DNA of 64,000 bases. It comes from Cupriavidus sp. (lineage in GTDB: Bacteria; Pseudomonadota; Gammaproteobacteria; Burkholderiales; Burkholderiaceae). The translations under genes were made by a program, and so were the position numbers. This document shows, piece by piece, positions 8,387 to 16,790 of the stretch; positions within the stretch are counted from its first letter, which is position 1; each line of letters begins with the position of its first letter. The stretch lies in NCBI GenBank assembly GCA_031180665.1, contig JAPSLP010000022.1, forward strand, positions 1-64,000, in the 5' to 3' direction. The notes under the pieces were generated by a model. That model saw only the letters and a list, made by a program, of their open reading frames with translations. It was not told where the DNA came from and ran no database searches.

Positions 8387-8866
8387 ATGGCGAAAACGCT
8401 CACGACTCCCCAGGCATCCGGCTCCAGCAAGCGCGGGGTGCTGATTCTCGCCGGTGTCGCGGTCGCGGCCGTGCTGGGCGCGGGAAGTTTCTTCCTCGGC
8501 AGCCTGCTGAACAACCGCGTACCCTCCGCGCCGGCCGCCCCCGTGGTTCCGGCGCCGATCTTCGTTGCGCTCGACGCCTTCACCGTGAACCTGAAGGGTG
8601 AGGACGGCGACCGCTTCCTGCACACCGGCCTGTCGGTCAAGGTGGCCGACACGCAGACCCAGGCGCGCATCGCCGAATACCTGCCGGAGGCGCGCAGCCG
8701 CATTCTGCTGTTGCTTTCGGCCAAGCAGCCGCCGGAGCTGTCGACCGTGGAGGGCAAGCAGAAGCTCGCCGAAGAAATCAAGCAGGCGCTGGCAAAGCCG
8801 TTCGCACCGGCGCTGCCGAGCCAGCAGATCGTGGATGTCCTGTTCACTTCCTTCGTGGTGCAGTAA
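8387..8866 (+). CDS. fliL: Flagellar basal-body-associated protein FliL
   Basis: FliL is a single-span inner-membrane protein that rings the stator units and supports torque. The 159-residue product has a short cytosolic N-terminus, one transmembrane helix at about residues 17-40 (GVLILAGVAVAAVLGAGSFFLGSLL) and a periplasmic domain with the family pattern FVALDAFTVNLKGEDGDRFLHTGLSVKV ending LPSQQIVDVLFTSFVVQ. It opens the fliLMNOPQR block; the 146-bp gap to fliM contains no other gene. The gene just upstream (phytase-like) is divergent, so the promoter for the flagellar block should lie at about 8140-8386. No clean sigma-28 promoter could be picked out there. Confidence 0.92.
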   Translation: MAKTLTTPQASGSSKRGVLILAGVAVAAVLGAGSFFLGSLLNNRVPSAPAAPVVPAPIFVALDAFTVNLKGEDGDRFLHTGLSVKVADTQTQARIAEYLPEARSRILLLLSAKQPPELSTVEGKQKLAEEIKQALAKPFAPALPSQQIVDVLFTSFVVQ

Positions 8867-9012
8867 GCCCGTGCCGTGCCCTGCCCCGCTTGCCAACCCG
8901 ATATGAAGCCGACCACCCGACTCTCGCCCGCCGATGCGCACCTCGCGCGCGCCCAGGCCGGCGTGCGTGCGGCGCTTCTCTAATCCAGTCGTTCATTGGG
9001 GCAGGACACTAA

Positions 9013-10020
9013 ATGGCTTACGACAAATTCCTCTCGCAGGATGAAGTAGACGAGCTGCTCAAGGGCGTATCCGGCGAAGCCGAAACGCCCGAGGCCACCG
9101 TGCCGGTCGCAGAAGACGGCGTACGGCCCTACAACCTGGCGACCCAGGAACGCATCGTCCGCGGCCGGCTGCATACGCTGGAGATCATCAACGAGCGTTT
9201 CGCGCGGCAGTTGCGCACGGCGCTGTTCAACTTCATCCGCCGGGGCGCGGATATCTCGGTCGGATCGATCAGGATAGAGAAGTACGGCGAGTTCGTCCGC
9301 AACCTGCCGGTGCCGACCAACCTGAACCTGGTCCACATGAAGCCCCTGCGCGGCACCGCGCTGTTCGTGTTCGACCCGAATCTGGTGTTCCTGGTCGTCG
9401 ACAACCTGTTCGGCGGCGATGGGCGCTTCCATACGCGCGTCGAGGGCCGCGACTTCACGCAGACCGAGCAACGCATCATCCGCCGCATGCTGGATCTGGC
9501 GCTGGCCAGCTATGGCCACGCGTGGCAGGCGGTCCATCCGATCGAGTTCGAATACGTTCGCTCGGAGATGCACACCAAATTCGCCAACATCGCGATCCCC
9601 AACGAGGTCGTGGTGACCACCGCCTTCCATATCGAGCTGGGCGCGGTCGGCGGGCAGATGCACGTCTGCTTCCCGTACTCGATGATCGAGCCGGTGCGCG
9701 ATCTGCTGATGAATCCGCTGCAGGATGAAGTCGAGGTCGACAAGCGCTGGCTGCAGCAGCTGTCGCAACAGCTGCGCGCCGCCGAGGTGGAACTGGTGGC
9801 CGAATTCGCGCACTTGCGCAGCACCGTGGCCGAAGTGCTGGCGCTGCGCGCCGGCGACGTGCTCCCGATCGAGCTGCCCGAGAACGTGATCGGCAAGGTC
9901 GACGGCGTGCCGGTCATGCAGTGCAGCTACGGCACGATGAACGGCCAGTACGCGTTGCGTGTGCAGCGCATGTTCAATCATCAAGACAGCGATTCCAACA
10001 AGGAAACCGACCATGACTGA
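9013..10020 (+). CDS. fliM: Flagellar motor switch protein FliM
   Basis: FliM is the C-ring switch subunit that binds CheY-P and contacts FliG and FliN. The N-terminal CheY-binding peptide is conserved (FLSQDEVDELLKGV, residues 5-18), followed by the CheC-like middle domain (NLVHMKPLRGTALFVFDPNLVFLVVDNLFGG) and a C-terminal SpoA domain (GDVLPIELPENVIGKVDGVPVMQCSYGTMNGQYALRV). Length 335 residues is normal. Its stop codon overlaps the fliN start (ATG at 10013), indicating translational coupling. Confidence 0.96.
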   Translation: MAYDKFLSQDEVDELLKGVSGEAETPEATVPVAEDGVRPYNLATQERIVRGRLHTLEIINERFARQLRTALFNFIRRGADISVGSIRIEKYGEFVRNLPVPTNLNLVHMKPLRGTALFVFDPNLVFLVVDNLFGGDGRFHTRVEGRDFTQTEQRIIRRMLDLALASYGHAWQAVHPIEFEYVRSEMHTKFANIAIPNEVVVTTAFHIELGAVGGQMHVCFPYSMIEPVRDLLMNPLQDEVEVDKRWLQQLSQQLRAAEVELVAEFAHLRSTVAEVLALRAGDVLPIELPENVIGKVDGVPVMQCSYGTMNGQYALRVQRMFNHQDSDSNKETDHD

Positions 10021-10447
10021 CGGCAAAGAGGACAAGCCGGCCGATCCGATGGACGACTGGGCGAGCGCCCTGGCCGAGCAGACCAGCGCGACCGCCGCGC
10101 CGGCCGCCGCCACGACGGCTGCGGCCACGCCCGCGGCCGCGACGGTCTTCCAGCCGCTGGAGCGCGAAGCGTCGAGCGGCTTCCATAACGATATCGAGAT
10201 GATTCTCGATATCCCGGTGCAATTGACGGTCGAACTGGGCCGCACCAAGGTACCGATCAAGAGCCTGCTGCAACTGGCGCAAGGTTCGGTGGTCGAGCTC
10301 GACGGCCTGGCCGGCGAGCCGATGGACGTGCTGGTCAACGGCTATCTGATCGCGCAGGGCGAAGTGGTGGTGGTCAACGACAAGTTCGGCATCCGCCTGA
10401 CCGACATCATCACGCCGTCCGAACGCATCCGGAAGCTGAACAAATGA
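10013..10447 (+). CDS. fliN: Flagellar motor switch protein FliN
   Basis: FliN completes the cytoplasmic C-ring and docks the export ATPase complex. The 144-residue protein starts [23 protein letters not shown], continues with an Ala/Thr-rich low-complexity linker (about residues 24-50) and ends in a SpoA domain with the diagnostic [46 protein letters not shown] and [14 protein letters not shown]. The start at 10013 overlaps the last codons of fliM; a longer in-frame start inside fliM is less credible. Its 3' end overlaps fliO by 4 bp. Confidence 0.96.
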   Translation: MTDGKEDKPADPMDDWASALAEQTSATAAPAAATTAAATPAAATVFQPLEREASSGFHNDIEMILDIPVQLTVELGRTKVPIKSLLQLAQGSVVELDGLAGEPMDVLVNGYLIAQGEVVVVNDKFGIRLTDIITPSERIRKLNK

Positions 10448-10980
10448 AACCCGCTCGGGGCCGCGCATTGCGGCCCGCGCCGGGCACGCGCTCCTGCGCG
10501 GCCCGCTCGATCTGCGGTGCGGCGACCGGCCTGCCGGTCCTCGCGCACGCGGCCGATGCCGTGACCGGCGCGACCGGTGCCGGCGCGCTGGCGCAGGCCG
10601 GCCTCGGCCTGTTCGCGATCATCGCGCTGATCCTTGGCCTTGCCTGGCTGGCGCGTCGCGCCGGCCTGGTGCGGCATGTACAGGGCGGCGTGATGAAAGT
10701 CGTCGGCAGCACCAGCCTGGGCGCACGCCAGCGCCTGCTGCTGGTCGAGGTCGGCGATACCTGGCTGGTGCTCGGTGTCAGCGCCGGCGAAATCCGCACG
10801 CTGCATACGCTGCCGGCCGGTGCCGCCGCGCCAGGCGAGGCGATCGCCGCGACGGCCGGCACGGGTGGCATGGGTTCGACGAAGGTGTCCCCCCAGGCCC
10901 CGTTCGACGACAAGGCCCCCTTCGCGCAGAAGCTGCTGCGCTCGATGCAACAGAACCTGCAACAGACCCTGAAGTCATGA
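10444..10980 (+). CDS. fliO: Flagellar biosynthetic protein FliO
   Basis: FliO is a single-span chaperone that helps assemble the FliP ring of the type III export gate. The 178-residue product has an Arg/Ala-rich leader, a signal-like segment ending PVLAHAADA (about residue 38), a transmembrane helix at about residues 50-72 ([26 protein letters not shown]) and the FliO cytoplasmic motif [30 protein letters not shown]. It overlaps fliN and fliP by 4 bp at each end (ATGA junctions), so translation is coupled. Confidence 0.9.
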   Translation: MKPARGRALRPAPGTRSCAARSICGAATGLPVLAHAADAVTGATGAGALAQAGLGLFAIIALILGLAWLARRAGLVRHVQGGVMKVVGSTSLGARQRLLLVEVGDTWLVLGVSAGEIRTLHTLPAGAAAPGEAIAATAGTGGMGSTKVSPQAPFDDKAPFAQKLLRSMQQNLQQTLKS

Positions 10981-11765
10981 ACACCATGTACGCCGCCAGC
11001 CGGCGTCGGTCCGCAGCGCCGCTGACGCTGGCGCTCGGCCTGCTGCTGGCCGCCGCTCTCGCGCTCGGCACCGATCCCGCCGCCGCGCAGGCCCTGCCCG
11101 GCATCGTCAGCCGTCCCGGCCCGGGCGGCAGCCAGACCTGGTCGCTGTCGATCCAGACGCTGGTCCTGCTGACCTCGCTGTCCTTCCTGCCGGCCGCGCT
11201 GCTGATGATGACGGGCTTCACCCGCGTGGTGATCGTGCTCGGCCTGCTGCGCACCGCGCTCGGCACGGCAACTTCGCCGCCGAATCAGGTGCTGATCGGC
11301 CTGTCGCTGTTCCTGACCTTCTTCGTGATGTCGCCGGTGCTCGACCGCGTCTACACCGAGGCCTACAAGCCGCTGTCGGAAAACCGCATCAGCCTGGAGC
11401 AGGCCGCCGAGCGCGCCGCCGCGCCGATGAAGGCCTTCATGCTGAAGCAGACCCGCGAGAAGGACCTGGCGCTGTTCGCGCAGATGGCCGGGACGCCGGA
11501 AATGCAGGGCCCCGAGGACGTGCCGCTGCGCGTGCTGGTGCCGGCCTTCGTCACCAGCGAGCTCAAGACCGCGTTCCAGATCGGCTTCACGATCTTCATT
11601 CCCTTCCTGATCATCGACCTGGTGGTCGCCAGCGTGCTGATGGCAATGGGCATGATGATGGTGCCGCCCGCGACGATCTCGCTGCCGTTCAAGCTGATGC
11701 TGTTCGTGCTGGTCGATGGCTGGCAGCTGCTGCTCGGCTCGCTGGCGCAGAGTTTCCTGACGTGA
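10977..11765 (+). CDS. fliP: Flagellar export gate protein FliP
   Basis: FliP forms the core pentamer of the FliP5Q4R1 export gate in the inner membrane. The 262-residue precursor has a cleavable signal peptide ([22 protein letters not shown]) and four transmembrane helices. FliP signatures are clear: [63 protein letters not shown] and the [20 protein letters not shown] helix. It overlaps fliO by 4 bp and is followed after 51 bp by fliQ. Confidence 0.97.
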   Translation: MNTMYAASRRRSAAPLTLALGLLLAAALALGTDPAAAQALPGIVSRPGPGGSQTWSLSIQTLVLLTSLSFLPAALLMMTGFTRVVIVLGLLRTALGTATSPPNQVLIGLSLFLTFFVMSPVLDRVYTEAYKPLSENRISLEQAAERAAAPMKAFMLKQTREKDLALFAQMAGTPEMQGPEDVPLRVLVPAFVTSELKTAFQIGFTIFIPFLIIDLVVASVLMAMGMMMVPPATISLPFKLMLFVLVDGWQLLLGSLAQSFLT

Positions 11766-11816
11766 TGGGCCAGCCCTGATGTTCCACGCCGACCCCGCAA
11801 GCGCACCGGAGGCCAG

Positions 11817-12086
11817 ATGACGCCGGAAACCGTAATGACCATCGCCACCCAGGCGATGAAGATGACGCTGCTGCTGGCCGGCCCCCTGCTGCTGGTCGCG
11901 CTGGTCGCCGGCCTGGCAATCAGCCTGTTCCAGGCCGCCACGCAGATCAACGAAATGACCCTGTCGTTCATTCCCAAGCTGCTGGCGCTCTTTATCACGC
12001 TGGTGCTGGTGGGCCCGTGGATGATCAACACCTTCGTCGACTACATGCGCGAGGTGTTCGAGAGCATTCCGGGGCTGGTGCGCTAA
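11817..12086 (+). CDS. fliQ: Flagellar export gate protein FliQ
   Basis: FliQ is the small two-helix subunit of the flagellar export gate. The 89-residue product matches the family: MTPETVMTIATQAMKMTLLLAGPLLLVALVAGL (helix 1), the FQAATQINEMTLSFIPK loop, then LLALFITLVLVGPWMINTFVDY (helix 2). GGAGG at 11808-11812 forms a good ribosome-binding site. It lies between fliP and fliR on the same strand. Confidence 0.97.
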   Translation: MTPETVMTIATQAMKMTLLLAGPLLLVALVAGLAISLFQAATQINEMTLSFIPKLLALFITLVLVGPWMINTFVDYMREVFESIPGLVR

Positions 12087-12114
12087 CGACAACCACGGCA
12101 AGAGGCGAGACGCG

Positions 12115-12900
12115 ATGGTAGCGGTGACCACGGCCCAGCTCTACGAATGGATCGCCGCCTTCCTGTGGCCGCTGTTCCGGCTGCTCGCGCTGATCGCCAC
12201 CGCGCCGCTGTTCGGCGAAAGCACCATTCCGCGCCAGGCCAAGATCGGCCTGGCCGCGCTGATCGCGATCGCGATCTCGCCGACCATCGACAGCCTGCCG
12301 GTGGTGCCGGTCTATTCCTTCGAGGGCTTCCTGCTGATCCTGAACGAGATCGGCATCGGCATCGCGCTCGGCTTCACGATGCGGCTGGTGTTCGCCGCGG
12401 TCGAATACGCCGGCGAAATCATCGGCCTGCAGATGGGCCTGTCGTTCGCCTCCTTCTTCGATCCGAGCGCCGGCGGCCAGACCATGGTGCTGGGACGCTT
12501 TCTCGGCATCGTCGCGATGCTGCTGTTCCTGGCAATGGACGGCCACCTGCTGATGCTGGCCACGCTGGTCGACAGCTTCTCGGCGCTGCCGATCGGCGGC
12601 ACGCCGTTGTCGGCCGAAGGCTGGGCGGCCGTCGCACGTGCGGGCGGCACGGTGTTTTCGTCGGGCCTGCTGCTGGCGCTGCCGCTGGTGGCCGCGCTGC
12701 TGACGCTGAACCTGCTGCTGGGCATCCTGAACCGGGCTTCGCCGCAGCTGTCGATCTTCGCGGTCGGCTTCCCGGTCACGCTGGCCGGCGGCCTGCTGCT
12801 GCTGATGCTGGTGATGCCGCAGATGAACGTCTACATGTCGCATCTGATCGAGACCGGCTTGTCGTCGCTCGAGAGCGTGCTGGGCCAGCTGGCGCGCTGA
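12115..12900 (+). CDS. fliR: Flagellar export gate protein FliR
   Basis: FliR caps the helical FliPQR export gate. The 261-residue protein has six to seven hydrophobic helices and family motifs FRLLALIATAPLFGESTIPRQAKIGLA near the N-terminus, EIGIGIALGFTMRLVFAAVEYAGEIIGLQMGL and the LLLGILNRASPQLSIFAVGFPVTLAGGLLLLML block. It ends the flagellar set; flhB, which often follows, is absent. A 270-bp spacer then leads to an unrelated exporter gene, so the flagellar locus is split in this genome. Confidence 0.97.
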   Translation: MVAVTTAQLYEWIAAFLWPLFRLLALIATAPLFGESTIPRQAKIGLAALIAIAISPTIDSLPVVPVYSFEGFLLILNEIGIGIALGFTMRLVFAAVEYAGEIIGLQMGLSFASFFDPSAGGQTMVLGRFLGIVAMLLFLAMDGHLLMLATLVDSFSALPIGGTPLSAEGWAAVARAGGTVFSSGLLLALPLVAALLTLNLLLGILNRASPQLSIFAVGFPVTLAGGLLLLMLVMPQMNVYMSHLIETGLSSLESVLGQLAR

Positions 12901-13171
12901 TGCCGCACACCGCCACGGTGCCCGTTGCGCGTGCGCGGGAAGCCGCCATGTCTGCATTGTCTGGCCCAGGTCGCTGCATCGGTGCGTGATTCCGGCGCGC
13001 GCGATATACCACAACGCGGCGATTTGCGAGCGCGCGGCGGTGCGCCGATAATGTCGCCGCCCGGCGCCGGCCAGCATCGGGCCGGCCATCGGCCCGCTCG
13101 CCGCGGCGCAGTGCATGCGCGATCGCACAGGCCGGCCAGCCGCCATCCCTGCCTTCCCCGCCGTACCGTCG

Positions 13172-14563
13172 ATGCATTCAGATCAAGGTCTTCCCCATCC
13201 GCAACGCCAGTGGGCGATCCTCACCGTCTTTTGCGGCCTGATCATGGCCGTGCTCGACGGCTCGATCGCCAATATCGCGCTGCCGTCGATCTCGCGTCAG
13301 CTCGGCACTGACCCGGGCCACACGATCTGGGTCGTCAACGCCTATCAACTGACGGTGACCGTCTGCCTGCTGCCGCTGTCCTCGCTTGGCGACATCCTCG
13401 GGTACAAGCGCGTCTATCGCATCGGCCTGGCGACCTTTCTGGTCGGCTCGCTGCTGTGCGCGCTGTCGGTCAATCTGCCGATGCTGGTGGCCGCGCGCGT
13501 GCTGCAGGGGATCGGCGGCGCCGGCATCATGAGCGTCAATACGGCGCTGGTGCGCTACATCTATCCGCCGACCAAGCTTGGCCGCGGCATCGGCCTGAAT
13601 GCGCTGGTGGTCGGCATCACGACCGGCATCGGCCCGTCGGTCGGCGCGCTGATCCTGTCGTTCGCCAGTTGGCAATGGCTGTTTGCCATCAACGTGCCGG
13701 TGGCGGTGATCGCGCTGAGCCTGAGCCGTTGGGCACTGCCGGTCACGCCGCCGCAGCCGCGTGCGTTCGATTATCCGAGCGCGCTGCTGTCGGCCGTGGT
13801 GATCGGCCTGTTCGTGCTCGGCGTCGATGGCCTTGGCCATGACCGCCTGCGCCAGGCAGCGGTCGGCGGGCTGGTCGTGGCCCTGCTGCTTGGCTGGTGG
13901 CTCGCACGGATGGAACGCGGCAAGGCGGCGCCGCTGGTGCCGGTGGACCTGTTCGCGAGCCGCGCCTTCACGCTGGCGGTGGGCACATCGTTCTGCTCGT
14001 TCATGGCGCAGATGCTGGCTTTCGTCGCGCTGCCGTTCTATCTCGAATACCAGCTCGGGCGTTCGCTGCAGGAGACGGGGCTGTTGATCACGCCGTGGCC
14101 GCTGATGGTGGCCGTGATGGCGCCATTGTCCGGCCGGCTTTCCGACCGTTTTCCCGCCAGCGTGCTGGCCGGACTCGGGCTCGCGCTGTTGTGCACGGGT
14201 CTGGTCCTGCTGGCGATGCTCGATCGCGGCAGCGGCAGCATCGACGTGCTGTGGCGCATGGCGATGTGCGGGCTCGGCTTCGGCCTGTTCCAGTCGCCCA
14301 ACAATCGCGCATTGATCGGCGCCACGCCGCCGCATCGCAGCGGCGGCGCCAGCGGCGCGCAGGCAACCACTCGGCTGCTCGGTCAGACCACGGGCACGGC
14401 GGTGGTGGCCCTGCTGTTTGCGCTGGTGGGGACGTCGGCCTCGCGCACGGCGTTGGGCGTGGCGGCCGGCGTGGCGGCGGTGGGCGCGGCGGTCAGTCTT
14501 GCGCGGTTGCGCGGCGTGCCGGATCGGTTGGCCGAACGGGGCACGACGGCGTTGGAGGAATAG
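13172..14563 (+). CDS. MFS multidrug exporter, DHA2 family (14 TM)
   Basis: A 463-residue drug:proton antiporter of the DHA2 (EmrB/QacA-like) group in the inner membrane. The N-terminus has the DHA2 signature QWAILTVFCGLIMAVLDGSIANIALPSISRQLG, with Asp in TM1, followed by WVVNAYQLTVTVCLLPLSSLGDILGYKRVYRIGL (motif A) and LQGIGGAGIMSVNTALVRYIYP (motif C-like). About 14 hydrophobic segments can be counted. The start at 13172 gives the usual N-terminus; an upstream ATG would add 19 non-homologous residues. It stands alone between the fli block and a repeat-bearing convergent junction. Substrates cannot be inferred. Confidence 0.85.
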   Translation: MHSDQGLPHPQRQWAILTVFCGLIMAVLDGSIANIALPSISRQLGTDPGHTIWVVNAYQLTVTVCLLPLSSLGDILGYKRVYRIGLATFLVGSLLCALSVNLPMLVAARVLQGIGGAGIMSVNTALVRYIYPPTKLGRGIGLNALVVGITTGIGPSVGALILSFASWQWLFAINVPVAVIALSLSRWALPVTPPQPRAFDYPSALLSAVVIGLFVLGVDGLGHDRLRQAAVGGLVVALLLGWWLARMERGKAAPLVPVDLFASRAFTLAVGTSFCSFMAQMLAFVALPFYLEYQLGRSLQETGLLITPWPLMVAVMAPLSGRLSDRFPASVLAGLGLALLCTGLVLLAMLDRGSGSIDVLWRMAMCGLGFGLFQSPNNRALIGATPPHRSGGASGAQATTRLLGQTTGTAVVALLFALVGTSASRTALGVAAGVAAVGAAVSLARLRGVPDRLAERGTTALEE

Positions 14564-14575
14564 CGCCAGGTTTGC

Positions 14576-14702
14576 TCCCCTCTCCCGCCCGCGGGAGAGG
14601 GGCTGGGGGAGAGGGAAAAGGCGGTGGTTATGCCAACGCTATTTGCAATGGCTAGCGCCCGGCCCTCTCCCCCGACTCCTCTCCCGCAAGCGGGAGAGGG
14701 GA
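14576..14702. repeat. Inverted pair of GC-rich dispersed repeats between convergent genes
   Basis: The first copy (14576-14615) reads CCCCTCTCCCGC-ccgc-GGGAGAGGGG followed by CTGGGGGAGAGGG. The second (14663-14702) is nearly its reverse complement, beginning CCCTCTCCCCC and ending in a CTCTCCCGC-aa-GCGGGAGAG hairpin. Each unit is itself a hairpin, and the pair forms a large stem across a 47-bp spacer. It lies between the 3' ends of the DHA2 exporter and the Bug gene, so it probably stops transcription both ways. Confidence 0.75.
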
Positions 14703-14797
14703 GTGCGACATCGGGCGGAGAGGGGAGAACGACATCAGGTAGCGGGCGGGAGAACAACGTCGCATGACGTAACGCCCGGTAGCGCCAATGCCGCCAA

Positions 14798-15784
14798 TTA
14801 CTGCGGCGTCGTTCCCGAATCCTTCACCACCTTCGCCCACTTCGCGATCTCGGCCTTCTGGAACGAGGCCAGCGCGTCGGGCGTGCCGAGCACCGGATCG
14901 AGGCCGAGGGTCTTCAGTTTGGCCTGCACGTCCGGCAGCGTGAAGATCCGGTTCAGCTCGGTATTGAGCTTGGCCACCACGTCTTTGGGCGTCGTGGCCG
15001 GCGCGAAGATCGCGAACCACGAGTCGGCCTGGAAGCCGTTCAGGCCCTGTTCGGCCAGCGTCGGAATATCCGGGGCGGAGCCCGAGCGCTTCAGGCTGGT
15101 CACGCCCAGCGCGCGCAGCTTGCCTTCCTTGATCACGGGCAGCGCCGACGGCAGGTTGTCGAACATCATCGTGATATGGCCGCCCAGCAGGTCGGGAATC
15201 GCCATCGCCCGGCCCTTGTAGGGCACGTGCGTGATCTTGACCCCGGCCACCGTATTGAACAGTTCGCCGGCCACGTGGGGCGAGGTGCCGATGCCCGGCG
15301 TACCGAAGGTCAGCGCGCCCGGCTTGGACTTGGCCAGCGCGATCAGCTCGGCGGTGGTCTTGGCCGGCACGCCCGGATGGACCACCAGCACATTGGGCGT
15401 CGTCGCCAGCAGGATCACCGGCGTGAAGTCCTTGACCATGTCGTACGGCAGCTTGCTGTAGACCGCGCCATTGATCGAATGCGTGCCGACCGTGCCGAGC
15501 GCCAGCGTGTAGCCGTCGCCCGGCGCGCGTGCCACCGCTTCGGCGCCGATATTGCCGCCGGCGCCCGGCTTGTTGTCGACCACCACCGGCTGGCCCCACG
15601 ACGGCGAGATCTTCTCCGACACGATGCGCGCGAGCGTGTCGGGCGCGCCGCCGGTCGGGAAGCCGACCACGATACGGATCGGCCTGCCCGGATAGGTTTC
15701 GGCTTGTACCGCCGGCGCGGTGACGGCGGTGGCAAGCACCGTGGCGAGCACGGACAACGCGCCCTTGAATGGGGAAATTCGCAT
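14798..15784 (-). CDS. Bug-family periplasmic receptor (tripartite tricarboxylate transporter)
   Basis: A 328-residue periplasmic solute-binding protein of the Bug/TctC family. Signal peptide about residues 1-28 (MRISPFKGALSVLATVLATAVTAPAVQA), then the hallmark YPGRPIRIVVGFPTGGAPDTLARIVSEK, DNKPGAGGNIGAEAVARAPGDGYTLALGTVGTHSINGAVY and THVPYKGRAMAIPDLLGGHITMMFDNLPSALP. The family binds carboxylates such as citrate, succinate, nicotinate or aromatic acids; the ligand cannot be read from sequence. No tctAB genes adjoin it. It is last in a leftward cluster with an IclR regulator and an SDR dehydrogenase, suggesting a shared catabolic substrate. Confidence 0.92.
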   Translation of the reverse strand: MRISPFKGALSVLATVLATAVTAPAVQAETYPGRPIRIVVGFPTGGAPDTLARIVSEKISPSWGQPVVVDNKPGAGGNIGAEAVARAPGDGYTLALGTVGTHSINGAVYSKLPYDMVKDFTPVILLATTPNVLVVHPGVPAKTTAELIALAKSKPGALTFGTPGIGTSPHVAGELFNTVAGVKITHVPYKGRAMAIPDLLGGHITMMFDNLPSALPVIKEGKLRALGVTSLKRSGSAPDIPTLAEQGLNGFQADSWFAIFAPATTPKDVVAKLNTELNRIFTLPDVQAKLKTLGLDPVLGTPDALASFQKAEIAKWAKVVKDSGTTPQ

Positions 15785-15819
15785 GATGTTTGTCTCCTTC
15801 GTGTGGGACGCTTGTTCGG

Positions 15820-15864
15820 TCTCTATCGTCTGTATCGTCTCTATCGTCTCTGTCGTCTCTGTCG
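15820..15864. repeat. Five tandem 9-bp repeats between the SDR and Bug genes
   Basis: Five contiguous copies of a 9-bp unit (TCTCTATCG, TCTGTATCG, TCTCTATCG, TCTCTGTCG, TCTCTGTCG on the plus strand) lie in the 113-bp spacer, about 36 bp upstream of the Bug start codon. They are purine-rich on the coding strand. They may be slippage-prone or affect the mRNA; no function is known. Confidence 0.8.
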
Positions 15865-15897
15865 GTCAATCGACATCGAATGCCGGCGTCGGTGCGG

Positions 15898-16713
15898 TCA
15901 TTGCTTGCCGATGCCGCCGAACTCGCTCATCACCTTCTCCTGCAGGCGCCGCATGCCCTTGAGCCAGCGGTCGTAGTCCTGTCCCTTGCGGCGGTAGTAC
16001 TCGAGCACCTCGGGATGCGGCAGGATCAGGAAGCGTTCGTCGCGCATGCCTTCGAGCGTCACCGCGGCCACGTGCTCGGCCGTGACCGAGCCTTCCTGCA
16101 GGAAGCCCTTGCGCTCGCCGTTCTCGCCGAACAGCATCTTGGTTTGCACGCCCTGCGGGCAGATGCAGCTGACCTTGATGCCGCGATCGCCGTAGGTGAT
16201 CTCCAGCCATTCGGCAAAGCCGATCGCGGCGTGCTTGGTCACCGCGTATGGCGCCGAGCCGATCTGCGACAGCAGGCCGGCCGCCGACACCGTATTGACG
16301 AAATAGCCCTCGCCACGTTCGAGCATCTGCGGCAGCACCGCATTGGCGGCGTGGATGTGGGCCATCACGTTGATTTCCCAGATGCGCTGCCATTCGTCGG
16401 CGGTGGCATCGAGACCCTTGCGCAGGATGATGCCGGCGTTCGAGCAGAACACGTCGACCCGGCCGAAGCGGCGCGTGGCCTCGTCGGCCAGGGCCTGCAC
16501 CGCCGCCGCATCGGCGACATCGGTGCGGCAGCCGAAGGTCTGGCACGACGGCGAAAGTTCGGCCGCTTCCGCGGCGACCTGCTGCGCGCCGCGCTCGTCC
16601 AGATCGGCGACCGCGATGCCGCGCGCGCCCGCCTTGGCAAACGCCAGTACCAGCGCCCGCCCGATGCCGGTGGCGCCGCCCGTGACGACGACGGTCTTGT
16701 TGCTGATCTCCAT
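15898..16713 (-). CDS. Short-chain dehydrogenase/reductase (SDR)
   Basis: A 271-residue classical SDR, an NAD(P)-dependent cytosolic oxidoreductase. Visible motifs: the Rossmann GGATGIGRALVLAF (TGxxxGxG, residues 11-24), a CSNAGI loop (NNAG equivalent), catalytic Ser in NTVSAAGL and the YAVTK catalytic YxxxK. The ADLDE end of strand beta2 suggests NAD(H) preference. The start at 16713 is backed by AAGGAGA 6 bases upstream. It lies between the IclR gene upstream and the Bug receptor downstream, all leftward. A role in oxidising a hydroxy-acid or alcohol intermediate of the imported compound is inferred from context only. Confidence 0.88.
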   Translation of the reverse strand: MEISNKTVVVTGGATGIGRALVLAFAKAGARGIAVADLDERGAQQVAAEAAELSPSCQTFGCRTDVADAAAVQALADEATRRFGRVDVFCSNAGIILRKGLDATADEWQRIWEINVMAHIHAANAVLPQMLERGEGYFVNTVSAAGLLSQIGSAPYAVTKHAAIGFAEWLEITYGDRGIKVSCICPQGVQTKMLFGENGERKGFLQEGSVTAEHVAAVTLEGMRDERFLILPHPEVLEYYRRKGQDYDRWLKGMRRLQEKVMSEFGGIGKQ

Positions 16714-16790
16714 GCCTGTCTCCTTGTGCTGATGATTGTGGTGGTCGAGATGTCGTGGATATTGGTGATGGTCCCGATGGCCAGGCCCGT

